A stretch of DNA of 14,762 bases, taken from NCBI GenBank assembly GCA_039798265.1, contig JBDKGH010000137.1, forward strand, positions 1-14,762, in the 5' to 3' direction. A program made the position numbers and the translations under genes. How positions within the stretch are numbered: the first letter of the stretch is position 1; each line of letters starts with the position of its first letter. The stretch is from JBDKGH01 sp039798265 (GTDB lineage: Bacteria > Bacteroidota > Bacteroidia > Flavobacteriales_D > Sanyastnellaceae). The notes under the pieces are model-generated. The model did no database searches. It saw nothing but the letters and a program-made list of their open reading frames with translations, and was not told where the DNA came from. This document shows positions 1 to 7,952 of the stretch, piece by piece.

Positions 1-1368
1 GTAAACTTGCTCGACGCCGATTATTTCAACCACACTATCAAGGAAATTATTGATCGTATACCACTCTACTCTCCGGACATCATTTTGCTCGGACATTCTG
101 GATCTACATCAGCACAACCCATCATTGCACAGCTCACTGAAGGAATTAAGAACATTCACCCCCATATCACCACAATTGTTGGTGGTGTTTTCCCCACCTA
201 TCACTACCAAGAAATACTAGAAAACCAGCGATCCATCGACTTTTGTGTGATTGGGGAAGGAGAAGAAACCATACTTCATTTAGTGAATGCACTAAAGAAT
301 AAAAGTGAATTAAAAGAAGTGCGAGGTATAGCTTTTTTAGAAAAGGGAAAAGTATACAAGACCAAGGCTGCGTCGGTACTTGCAGATCTCGACCAATATA
401 GAATAGCGTGGGAATTGATGGAAGGATACAATTATACCTATTGGGGAAAAAAGAAAGCCGTGGTCATTCAATTTTCTCGCGGCTGTCCGTATCCTTGTAC
501 TTATTGTGGGCAAAGTCTTTTTTGGAAAAAATGGCGGCATCGCGATCCGCAAAAATTAGCCGATGAAATGGAATGGCTCCACCTTTCTCTCGGGGTAAAA
601 GTGTTCAATTTTGCTGATGAAAATCCATCGTCGAACCCGAGGGAGTGGCGAAAATTTCTCGAGGCCTTATGCGCCAAAAACCTTGATCTCATCTTGGTTG
701 GGTCTATTCGTGCAGACAACATTGTACGGGATAAAGACTTTTTACATCTTTATAAAAAAGCTGGATTTGAGCGCTTTTTATTGGGCATAGAGAATTATGA
801 CGAAGTTGTACTGGAGCGGATAAAAAAAGCAGGCGAAATAAGTAAGGACAAAGAAGCTATCTCCCTCCTTCGCCAGCATGGCATATTGTCGATGGCCACC
901 TATGTGGTAGGCTTTGGCGAAGAGCGCACCATTGATTTCGTCAACAGTTTGAAACAATTACTGACTTATGATCCCGATCAAGTGCAGCTTTTGTATGCAA
1001 CGCCGCATCAATGGACACCCTATTTTGATGAGGTGAAAGATCAAGAGATCATACTCGATGATCAGCGGAAGTGGGATTACAAGCATCAAGTTTTAAAAAC
1101 CAAGCATTTACCTGCTTGGATTGTCATACTGTATGTGAAGATGATTGAGATAATACTACAGACCAGGCCAAAGGCATTGTTGAGGTTATTTTTTCACCCC
1201 GAAAAAAAGCTTCGACATGCTATGTGGTGGTACACGCGCATAGGCCGTAGAGTTTGGATTTGGGAGTTGTATCAGTTCTTTTTTGTGACCCCACTTTTGA
1301 AGCACCGCAAGCTGGTGAGGGAATTTTGGAGTTCCCCTGTAGCTATAGCCCAACCAATAAAAAACTGA
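1..1368 (+). CDS. B12-binding-domain radical SAM protein, BchE-like (5' end cut by window)
   Basis: The frame is open to the left edge, and the protein begins inside a cobalamin-binding Rossmann-like domain, so the start lies outside the window. A TTG at position 7 opens the frame formally but is not a credible start. Seen, counting from position 7: the end of the B12-binding domain (about 1-100, with VGGVFPTYHY and VIGEGEE), then a radical SAM core whose RGCPYPCTYCGQ carries the [4Fe-4S] cysteines C160, C164 and C167. The core continues to about 330 and a C-terminal region rich in aromatic and basic residues follows. By memory, the order of motifs (GEGEE, the CxxxCxxC loop followed by a W/R-rich stretch, FADENP, YVVGFGEE, TPHQWTPYF) closely parallels BchE, the anaerobic oxidative cyclase of Mg-protoporphyrin IX monomethyl ester. 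Substrate is unproven: many B12-radical SAM enzymes share this layout and no pigment gene is visible nearby. Family is certain; BchE function is only suggested. Confidence 0.85.
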   Translation, partial: VNLLDADYFNHTIKEIIDRIPLYSPDIILLGHSGSTSAQPIIAQLTEGIKNIHPHITTIVGGVFPTYHYQEILENQRSIDFCVIGEGEETILHLVNALKNKSELKEVRGIAFLEKGKVYKTKAASVLADLDQYRIAWELMEGYNYTYWGKKKAVVIQFSRGCPYPCTYCGQSLFWKKWRHRDPQKLADEMEWLHLSLGVKVFNFADENPSSNPREWRKFLEALCAKNLDLILVGSIRADNIVRDKDFLHLYKKAGFERFLLGIENYDEVVLERIKKAGEISKDKEAISLLRQHGILSMATYVVGFGEERTIDFVNSLKQLLTYDPDQVQLLYATPHQWTPYFDEVKDQEIILDDQRKWDYKHQVLKTKHLPAWIVILYVKMIEIILQTRPKALLRLFFHPEKKLRHAMWWYTRIGRRVWIWELYQFFFVTPLLKHRKLVREFWSSPVAIAQPIKN

Positions 1369-1431
1369 ATTACAAATACTTAATTCGATTTTTTCACCCC
1401 ACCAAAAAGATTGAATGAACGGCGTAAAAAC

Positions 1432-1462
1432 TTCGTAGGATGTGAAAAAAGTCGTATATTTG
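1432..1462 (+). promoter_or_regulatory. Bacteroidota-type promoter of rpsA
   Basis: TATATTTG at 1455-1462 matches the Bacteroidota -7 consensus TAnnTTTG exactly. A weak -33 element (TTCG at 1432-1435) lies 19 bases upstream. Transcription would begin near 1469, leaving a leader of about 130 nt before the rpsA ATG at 1601. The perfect -7 box before a strongly expressed gene makes this convincing; the -33 match is poor. Confidence 0.7.
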
Positions 1463-1468
1463 CACCCC

Positions 1469-1600
1469 TCATTTTCAGGGAGGTAAATACCTGAGAAGCA
1501 ATAACGAAGCGTTCGGTTATTGAACTAAACAACATAACCCTCCGAATTGACAGAGCGCACGCGAATAAACAAGTGTGATTCGGATACAAGATTTAGCCAC
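1469..1600 (+). promoter_or_regulatory. Structured 5' leader of rpsA, candidate autoregulatory RNA
   Basis: No ATG occurs in this stretch, and several pairings can be read by eye. CAATAAC (1499-1505) pairs with GTTATTG (1516-1522), and the stem continues as GAA/TTC (1506-1508 / 1512-1514) past one bulged G, closing a GCG loop. AGGTA (1481-1485) pairs with TACCT (1488-1492), while TCAGG (1475-1479) can instead pair with CCTGA (1490-1494), so these two are mutually exclusive. GGAGG (1479-1483) can also pair with CCTCC (1539-1543), enclosing the central hairpin. S1 represses its own translation through a structured leader in gammaproteobacteria; that this leader does the same is inference, and I do not recognise it as a named RNA family. 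Confidence 0.4.
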
Positions 1601-3559
1601 ATGGCAGAGAAAAAAAGAGTAAAAGCTGAAGAAGCTGAAAACATCGATCCGATTGCTAAAATTGGAGAAGAAACAGAGGCTACTGCAGCAGCTGCTACTA
1701 CTGAAGAAGAAGTAGCGATTGAAGAACCGCTTGAATTGTACAGCACAGCTGACGATGCAGCGTTCTTGAACGAAAAAGGTGAATTTGATTGGAACGCTTA
1801 CGAAACAGCAGGCGGATACAACAACACCGAGCGTGAGAAATACGATGACATCTACGGCAGAACTTTGTCAACTATCGTTGAGAAAGAAGTAGTAGAAGGT
1901 ACCGTAGTATCAGTAAACAAAAAAGAAGTTGTAGTTAACATCGGTTACAAATCAGAGGGTGTTATCCCAGTAACAGAGTTCCGTTACAACCCAGATTTGA
2001 AAGCTGGTGACGTAGTTCCAGTATACATTGAGCAACAAGAGGACAAGAACGGTCAATTGAACGTTTCTCACAAGACTGCGCGTGTATTCAGCGCATGGAG
2101 CAACGTTAACCGTGCATTGGAAAGCGGCGAGATTATCAAAGGTGACGTTAAATGTCGCACCAAAGGTGGTCTTATCGTGGATGTATTCGGTATCGAGGCG
2201 TTCTTGCCAGGTTCTCAGATCGATGTTAAGCCAATCCGTGACTACGATGTATACGTAGGCAAAGTGATGGAATTGAAGGTGGTGAAAATCAACAACGAAT
2301 TCAAAAACGTAGTTGTATCTCACAAAGCTTTGATCGAGGCAGAACTCGAAGAACAAAAGAAACAAATCATGTCTGGTCTCGAAAAAGGTCAGGTATTGGA
2401 AGGTGTGGTGAAAAACATTACCAGCTATGGTGTATTCGTAGACCTTGGTGGTGTAGATGGATTGATCCACATTACAGACTTGTCATGGGGTCGTATCAAT
2501 CACCCAGAAGAAGTGGTTCAGTTGGATTCTAAAATCAACGTAGTTATTCTTGACTTCGATGATGAGAAGAAACGTATCGCTTTGGGCTTGAAACAACTTT
2601 CATCTCACCCATGGGATGCTCTTCAAGATCAATTGCAAGTAGGTCAAAAAGTTACTGGTAAAGTAGTGGTATTGGCTGATTACGGTGCATTTGTAGAAGT
2701 TGCTCCTGGTGTTGAAGGTTTGATCCACGTGTCAGAAATGTCATGGAGTTCACACTTGCGTTCTGCTCAAGACTTCTTGAAAGTTGGTCAAGATGTAGAA
2801 TGTGTAGTATTGAATGTAGATAAAGACGAGCGCAAATTGAGCCTCGGTATGAAGCAATTGATGCAAGACCCATGGGAAGGCATCGAAGCTCGCTTCTCTG
2901 TAGAAAGCAAGCACAAAGCGAAAGTTCGTGCCTTCACTAACTTCGGTGTATTCTGTGAGCTTTCTGACGGTATCGATGGTTTGATCCACATCTCTGATCT
3001 TTCTTGGAGCAAGAAAATCAAGCATCCTAGCGAATTCTGCCAAATCGGTGATGAAATCGAAGTGGTAGTATTGGAATTGGATAAAGAAAACCGTCGTATC
3101 AGCCTCGGCCACAAACAACTCGAAGAAAACCCATGGGATGTATTCGAAACTGTATTCGCTGAAGGTTCACGTCACCAAGGTACTGTAGTGAAGAAAGAAG
3201 GTAGCCATGCTATCATCGGTCTTCCTTATGGTTTGGAAGGTTTCTGCATGAACAAAAACTTGAAGAAAGCTGACGGTTCTACTGCTAAAGCAGAAGAAAT
3301 CCTTGAGTTCGTGGTGTTGGAATTCAACAAAAACCAACGCAAAATCAACGTTTCTCACACCAATACTTGGAAAGAAGATGAGCCAAATGCTGAAGGTGCT
3401 AAACCAAAAGCTGCTCGTCCTGCTGCTAAGAAACCAGGTGAAGATTCAAGCGCTGTGAAAGCCGTTAACGCTCAAGTAGAGAAATCTACTCTAGGTGATA
3501 TCGACGCTCTTGCTGCATTGAAAGAGAAAATGGAAGGTAAATCAGACAGCGCTGAATAA
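1601..3559 (+). CDS. rpsA: 30S ribosomal protein S1
   Basis: S1 binds mRNA on the 30S subunit and helps load messages, especially those lacking a Shine-Dalgarno sequence, which is the usual case in this phylum. The protein is 652 residues from the ATG at 1601, longer than the 557 of E. coli. Seen: an acidic, Glu/Ala-rich N-terminal extension (1-95), six S1 (OB-fold) domains at about 95-160, 175-245, 263-335, 347-420, 437-507 and 521-590, and a Lys/Ala/Pro-rich tail ending in DIDALAALKEKMEG. Domains 3-5 carry the classical GVFV/GAFV...GLIH(I/V)(T/S)..SW signature; domain 6 is degenerate. The ATG at 1601 is preferred because MAEKK is a natural start and the extra 18 codons opened by TTG at 1547 lie in the leader. 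Codon choice is strongly biased (CGT, AAC, ATC, GTA), as expected of a highly expressed gene. It is monocistronic, between its own promoter and terminator. Confidence 0.97.
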   Translation: MAEKKRVKAEEAENIDPIAKIGEETEATAAAATTEEEVAIEEPLELYSTADDAAFLNEKGEFDWNAYETAGGYNNTEREKYDDIYGRTLSTIVEKEVVEGTVVSVNKKEVVVNIGYKSEGVIPVTEFRYNPDLKAGDVVPVYIEQQEDKNGQLNVSHKTARVFSAWSNVNRALESGEIIKGDVKCRTKGGLIVDVFGIEAFLPGSQIDVKPIRDYDVYVGKVMELKVVKINNEFKNVVVSHKALIEAELEEQKKQIMSGLEKGQVLEGVVKNITSYGVFVDLGGVDGLIHITDLSWGRINHPEEVVQLDSKINVVILDFDDEKKRIALGLKQLSSHPWDALQDQLQVGQKVTGKVVVLADYGAFVEVAPGVEGLIHVSEMSWSSHLRSAQDFLKVGQDVECVVLNVDKDERKLSLGMKQLMQDPWEGIEARFSVESKHKAKVRAFTNFGVFCELSDGIDGLIHISDLSWSKKIKHPSEFCQIGDEIEVVVLELDKENRRISLGHKQLEENPWDVFETVFAEGSRHQGTVVKKEGSHAIIGLPYGLEGFCMNKNLKKADGSTAKAEEILEFVVLEFNKNQRKINVSHTNTWKEDEPNAEGAKPKAARPAAKKPGEDSSAVKAVNAQVEKSTLGDIDALAALKEKMEGKSDSAE

Positions 3560-3584
3560 TCAGCTCTGATCTTCTAACCATACT

Positions 3585-3615
3585 AAAAACCCCGACTGCT
3601 CAGTCGGGGTTTTTT
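3585..3615 (+). terminator. Intrinsic terminator of rpsA
   Basis: A perfect 9-bp stem, CCCCGACTG (3590-3598) with CAGTCGGGG (3601-3609), is followed directly by six T (3610-3615). Five A (3585-3589) precede it, so it could also act on the opposite strand. It lies 26 bases after the rpsA stop codon. Confidence 0.95.
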
Positions 3616-3724
3616 ATTGCTCAAAATCTCATTTTACCGACTCGTCGCAATGGTGCTGTAACCTTTTATTTCTAGTTGTAGTATAACACTCCTGTTTGCC
3701 TCCCCACCAAGCAAGCAAGGAAAG

Positions 3725-6700
3725 ATGAAAACACTATTGAAATTCTTGGCAGCAGCACTCCTGCTGGTAACAACAGGGAACGTTTCCGCTCAAAGCATTC
3801 CCGCTCACGACTGCCCCAGTGACCACATCACTGACAGCCTTATTGAACACAACCCGCAATTTGCGCGTAGTTTTTTCAATATGGAACGCGTACTTCGTGA
3901 ACGTGAAAACCAACCTACCGAACAACGTACTAACGACCTTTATACCCTTCCGGTAGTGGTGCACGTTATTCACCTCGGTGAAGCTTATGGTCAAGGTTCG
4001 AACATCACTGATGAACAGATTTACTCGGCGATAGCAGCCCTCAACGAAGATTTTCGTCACATGCCCGGAACAAATGGATACGGTGCGGGTCCTGATATCA
4101 ATATCGAATTTTGTTTAGCCTCTCGCAACCCTCAAGGTAATCCTACTACAGGTATCAACCGTATTAACGGTAGTACAGTAACCGATTACGCAACCGAGGG
4201 TATCACCGTTTATGGAACAGTAGGCGCTGATGCCGCCGCGGTGAAAGGATTGAGCACATGGCCTGGTTCTAGCTACGTTAATATATGGATTGTTTCAGAA
4301 ATTGAAAACAACGATGGTGGAAGCGGTGTGCAAGGTTTTGCTACCTTCCCCACTACAGCCGCTACGGATGGTATTGTTCTTCTTTTTAATGCTTTTGGTA
4401 CTACTGGTAACTTGAAAAGTTATACCAATATGGGCCGCGTGTTTACGCACGAAATGGGTCACTACCTCGGTCTTTATCATACTTTCCACGAAACGAATTC
4501 TTGTACAGAAACAGATTGCGTAAACCAAGGTGACCACGTTTGCGATACTCCTGCAACTATGGTTTCTTCTAGCTGTACCACTTTTGCTTGTCCTGGACAG
4601 CAAGTAGAAAACTACATGGATTATACTCCGCAGACTTGCCAAGACATGTTCACCGAAGGACAAAAACTTCGCATGCGCACTACGCTTGAAACGCAACGTG
4701 CCTCTTTGCTAAACAGCTTAGGTTGTATGCCCGTTTTCACCATGGATGCTGGTATCACCAATATTACTGCACCATCGGGCACAAGTTGCAACACCACTTA
4801 TACTCCACAAGTAGCGCTCACCAATTTTGGTAGCACTACACTCACTTCTGCTTCTATACTATACAACATTGATGGTGTGGGCTCTTCTACCTTTAACTGG
4901 ACAGGAAGCCTTGCCTCAGGTATGACCGCAACTGTATCGCTTCCAAGCATCACTGCAGCAATGGGAAGTCATACCTTTTATGCTTGGACAGGAAGCATCA
5001 ATGGTAGTTCAGATCAAAATGCATCGAACAACCAACACACTTCTAGCTTTACAGTAACAACAGGCTCCACTACTACATTAACAGTTGTATTGGACTACTT
5101 CGGTGCAGAAACCTCATGGCAGATCACCGATAGTAATAATGCCGTAATGGATTTTGGTGGACCTTATGTCAACAATCAGCAAGGATTGAACATCGTGGAA
5201 ACCACTTGTTTGCCGAACGGTTGTTACACCCTTATTTTCCAAGATGCCTATGGCGATGGTCAAGGATTTACCAATGGTAGCTTCACCCTTCGCGATCAAA
5301 ACAATACCATTTTAGCTACAGCCAGTGGTAACTGGGGAGCAGTGCGCAGCACACCGTTCTGCCTCGACTTGGCACCACCAGCAGGCACTGCACCTGTAGC
5401 CTCTTTCACTCGTTCGGATGATATTATCTGTACCAACGGTACTGTTAGTTTTACCAACACGAGCACGAACACTCCTACTTCATACGCATGGTCATTCCCT
5501 GGTGGAAGTCCGGTAAGTTCTACCTCAGCAACACCTGGTAACATTACCTATGCAGCTGCCGGAACCTACGACGTAACCCTCACAGCTACGAATGCATTTG
5601 GTTCGCATACCTACACCTGCACCGGTTGTGTTACGGTTATTACAGGACCTACCGTAAGCCTATCTAGCAGCAATCCTAGCTGTTTCAATACCAATACAGG
5701 AAGCATCACTAGTACTGTTACTGGCGGTTATTCACCATACGTTTACTTATGGAGCAATAACAGCACTACAGCCAACTTGAACAACGTAGCAGCTGGCGCA
5801 TACAGTGTTACGGTTACCAATGCGCAAGGCTGCGGCCGCACGGCAAATGCCACACTCACAGCACCAACACAAATTGCCATAACAGGTAATGTCATCGCCC
5901 CTTCATGTAACGGTGCGAATGATGGTAGCATTAGCGTATCAGTAACAGGAGGAACTGGCAACAAAACCTACCTCTGGAGCAATGGTGCTACTACAGCCAA
6001 CATTACAGGTCTTGACGGAGGAACATTCACGGTAACCGTAACAGACGCTAACGGATGTCAGCGTAACCAAGCCTTTACCGTAACCGAACCTTCTGCAGTG
6101 CAAGCAACAGTAGTCGATAACGACATTGCTTGCGGCATGACTGCTGGCAATGCGAGTATTAATGCTACGGGAGGAACTGCACCTTATACGTACGAATGGA
6201 GCACAGGAGCTTCTACATCTTCCATTAGCAACCTTGCAGTAGGTAATTACACTGCCACCGTGAGCGATAACAACGGTTGTTCAGTAGAAGTAACCTTCGC
6301 CATAACCCAGCAAGCTGGTTTAAATGTTACAGCAACAGCTCAAGCTGTAAGTTGCAATGGATTGAACAATGGCTCTGCCACAGCTAGCATAAGCGGAGGA
6401 GTAATGCCATACACCATTACTTGGAGCAATGGTGCTACTGGAGCCACTGCAAGTAACCTGGCACCTGGCACCTACACTGTAAACGTATCGGATGCCAATG
6501 GATGTTCAGGCAACGCCAGTGTAACCATTACCCAGCCTGCCCCACTTACATTGGCCATCTTCAAAACAGATATCACCTGTTTTGGAATGAGCGATGGTAC
6601 TGCTAATGCCACTTTCAATGGTGGAACCGCGCCATTGAACATTAGCTGGAGCAACGGAGCTAGCACCGCATCGATCACAGACCTTTCGAGCGCTGCGTAT

Positions 6701-7867
6701 ACCGCTACCGTAACCGACGCCAACGGATGCACCGCAACAGAAAACATCATCATTGTGGAGCCATCCATGCTCACCTTAAACACCTTTGTGCTCACACCTG
6801 AAGGTTGTAATGGAAATGATGGTTCAGCCGTGGTTAATATCATGGGAGGCACTGGCGATGTAGCCATTGTGTGGAGCACAGGTGCTACTACTACAGTACT
6901 CGACAATGTAGCGGCAGGAATTTACTCTGTAGATGCTACCGATAGCAATGGATGTACCCTCAGTACTGAAATAGAAATTCCTTACGATTGTGCAGTAATC
7001 ATTCCTACTACTCAATTGATCGATAGCGATTGCGGAGCAAGCGCCCTTTCAGCTCAATCCGTGATTGCATGTGAAGCTGTAGCCGATGCCGAAATGTATC
7101 AATGGCGCTTCACCAGCGTAGCAGGACAAGTGCTTGCTCAGGAGTATTCATTGGGCAATCAATTTATGATTGGTCAAGCCACGGCGCTTGAGCCCGGCAC
7201 TACCCTTCGTGTAGCGGTGCGCGTATTGTACAATAGCGCGTGGGGACCTTACGGAAGCGATTGCGTTATCAGCCTTGATGACGTATTACCAACAACATCA
7301 TTGAATGACATTTCATGCGGAGCGACCTTCAATAGCTTAGACACTACACTTTACGTATCACCTGTTCAAGGTGCGAATACATATGAGTGGCACATCGTAG
7401 GCACTACCACATCTTACGATTGGACCACTTATACTGTAGAACCAGAGTTGACACTGGCCAGCACCATGCAGTTGGTGATGGGAGAAAGCTATGAAGTAGC
7501 TGTTCGCTGCAACATGGGTGCAGGCATCAGCACTGACTGGGGCGCAAGCTGCAGCATCTCGTTTGAAGAAATTGTATCCGTTGAAGCCACTGATATGCAG
7601 GAAACTACCTTGTTGGTTTATCCTAATCCATGCAATGGTGACATCATTCAACTACAATTTGGTAACCTTTCTGGAGTAAGTGACGTTAAAGACGTTGTAG
7701 TCTACAGCGCAAGCGGTAGCCTCGTTGAAAACATTAAACTTACACTTACACCCGGAACTGACTCAACTGTTGAGCACAGATTCGATCACCCACTGGCAAG
7801 CGGTGTGTACTTCTTGAAGTACGTAACCATTGGTCAAGAACGTGAGGAGAAATTTATTGTGCGCTAA
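3725..7867 (+). CDS. Secreted M43-type zinc metalloprotease with PKD, SprB repeats and T9SS sorting domain
   Basis: A 1380-residue modular exoenzyme. The signal peptide runs from 1 to about 22 (cleavage likely at VSA/Q). A propeptide with a lone C30 follows, which could act as a cysteine switch. The catalytic domain (about 65-335) has HEMGHYLGLYH: H242, H246 and H252 bind zinc, E243 is the general base, and M298 of ENYMDYT is the Met-turn, as in pappalysin/cytophagalysin (M43) metzincins. Then come a CARDB-like beta domain (about 338-447), a beta module with DAYGDGQG (about 450-548), a PKD domain (about 556-640), six SprB repeats (about 640-1090), two C-terminal modules starting PTTQLIDSDCG and PTTSLNDISCG (about 1092-1285), and a Por-secretion T9SS tail (about 1297-1380) beginning with VYPNPCNGD and ending EEKFIVR. 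It is exported by Sec, then T9SS, and is probably cell-surface or released. Substrate is unknown. The start is supported by the signal peptide; AGGA lies just upstream. I see no convincing promoter in 3616-3724. Confidence 0.93.
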   Translation: MKTLLKFLAAALLLVTTGNVSAQSIPAHDCPSDHITDSLIEHNPQFARSFFNMERVLRERENQPTEQRTNDLYTLPVVVHVIHLGEAYGQGSNITDEQIYSAIAALNEDFRHMPGTNGYGAGPDINIEFCLASRNPQGNPTTGINRINGSTVTDYATEGITVYGTVGADAAAVKGLSTWPGSSYVNIWIVSEIENNDGGSGVQGFATFPTTAATDGIVLLFNAFGTTGNLKSYTNMGRVFTHEMGHYLGLYHTFHETNSCTETDCVNQGDHVCDTPATMVSSSCTTFACPGQQVENYMDYTPQTCQDMFTEGQKLRMRTTLETQRASLLNSLGCMPVFTMDAGITNITAPSGTSCNTTYTPQVALTNFGSTTLTSASILYNIDGVGSSTFNWTGSLASGMTATVSLPSITAAMGSHTFYAWTGSINGSSDQNASNNQHTSSFTVTTGSTTTLTVVLDYFGAETSWQITDSNNAVMDFGGPYVNNQQGLNIVETTCLPNGCYTLIFQDAYGDGQGFTNGSFTLRDQNNTILATASGNWGAVRSTPFCLDLAPPAGTAPVASFTRSDDIICTNGTVSFTNTSTNTPTSYAWSFPGGSPVSSTSATPGNITYAAAGTYDVTLTATNAFGSHTYTCTGCVTVITGPTVSLSSSNPSCFNTNTGSITSTVTGGYSPYVYLWSNNSTTANLNNVAAGAYSVTVTNAQGCGRTANATLTAPTQIAITGNVIAPSCNGANDGSISVSVTGGTGNKTYLWSNGATTANITGLDGGTFTVTVTDANGCQRNQAFTVTEPSAVQATVVDNDIACGMTAGNASINATGGTAPYTYEWSTGASTSSISNLAVGNYTATVSDNNGCSVEVTFAITQQAGLNVTATAQAVSCNGLNNGSATASISGGVMPYTITWSNGATGATASNLAPGTYTVNVSDANGCSGNASVTITQPAPLTLAIFKTDITCFGMSDGTANATFNGGTAPLNISWSNGASTASITDLSSAAYTATVTDANGCTATENIIIVEPSMLTLNTFVLTPEGCNGNDGSAVVNIMGGTGDVAIVWSTGATTTVLDNVAAGIYSVDATDSNGCTLSTEIEIPYDCAVIIPTTQLIDSDCGASALSAQSVIACEAVADAEMYQWRFTSVAGQVLAQEYSLGNQFMIGQATALEPGTTLRVAVRVLYNSAWGPYGSDCVISLDDVLPTTSLNDISCGATFNSLDTTLYVSPVQGANTYEWHIVGTTTSYDWTTYTVEPELTLASTMQLVMGESYEVAVRCNMGAGISTDWGASCSISFEEIVSVEATDMQETTLLVYPNPCNGDIIQLQFGNLSGVSDVKDVVVYSASGSLVENIKLTLTPGTDSTVEHRFDHPLASGVYFLKYVTIGQEREEKFIVR
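5650..6995 (+). repeat. Six tandem SprB-like repeats within the metalloprotease
   Basis: Six protein repeats of about 75 residues each follow the pattern (T/S)C.G...G......GG..PY...W(S)(N/T)GA(S/T)T..I..L..G.Y...V.D.NGC. The leading cysteine codons fall at 5681, 5906, 6131, 6353, 6578 and 6806, giving periods of 225, 225, 222, 225 and 228 bases. Each unit has a leading Cys and a closing NGC/QGC Cys, which could form a disulfide. SprB is the mobile surface adhesin of gliding Flavobacterium; the repeats here suggest surface attachment or glycan contact, but no function is shown. Confidence 0.9.
7000..7580 (+). repeat. Two tandem ~95-residue modules before the T9SS tail
   Basis: Two diverged copies are visible at protein level. 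The first begins PTTQLIDSDCGASALS and the second PTTSLNDISCGATFNSL. Both continue with A/N-x-Y-x-W(R/H), a long spacer, then (A/Y)VAVR.....(A/G)...WG..C.ISL/F. The cysteines occupy the same places in both copies. I have seen this layout just ahead of T9SS sorting tails in flavobacterial secreted proteins but cannot give a domain name. Probably an Ig-like or fibronectin-like stalk. Confidence 0.65.
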
Positions 7868-7908
7868 GATATAGGGTGGAGACCAATTTACTTGGTCAAA
7901 AGTCGGAG

Positions 7909-7936
7909 ACCCGTTTACGCAAGTGAACGGGTTTTC
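7909..7936 (+). terminator. Intrinsic terminator after the metalloprotease
   Basis: The 9-bp stem is CCCGTTTAC (7910-7918) with GTGAACGGG (7923-7931), one T·G wobble and a GCAA tetraloop, followed by TTTTC and further T/A-rich sequence. It lies in the 85-base gap between two convergent genes. A second hairpin, GACCAA (7881-7886) with TTGGTC (7892-7897), sits just upstream without a T tract. Confidence 0.8.
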
Positions 7937-7952
7937 GATTTTATATACTTTC

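Noticed and set aside
7..9. TTG at 7 as the start of the radical SAM gene
   Set aside because: The frame continues open to the window edge and the first part of the B12-binding domain is missing, so the gene is simply cut.
1547..1600. TTG at 1547 as the start of ribosomal protein S1
   Set aside because: The 18 extra codons give an unlike, basic stretch within the leader, and ATG at 1601 gives the natural MAEKK start.
5650..6995. Regular 225-base period read as a CRISPR array or DNA satellite
   Set aside because: The period is protein-level: the six SprB repeats differ in DNA sequence but keep cysteines, GG and W positions in one reading frame.
7881..7897. Hairpin GACCAA/TTGGTC as a separate terminator
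   Set aside because: The stem is 6 bp and A/T-rich inside with no T tract on either strand; the neighbouring hairpin at 7909-7936 explains termination better.
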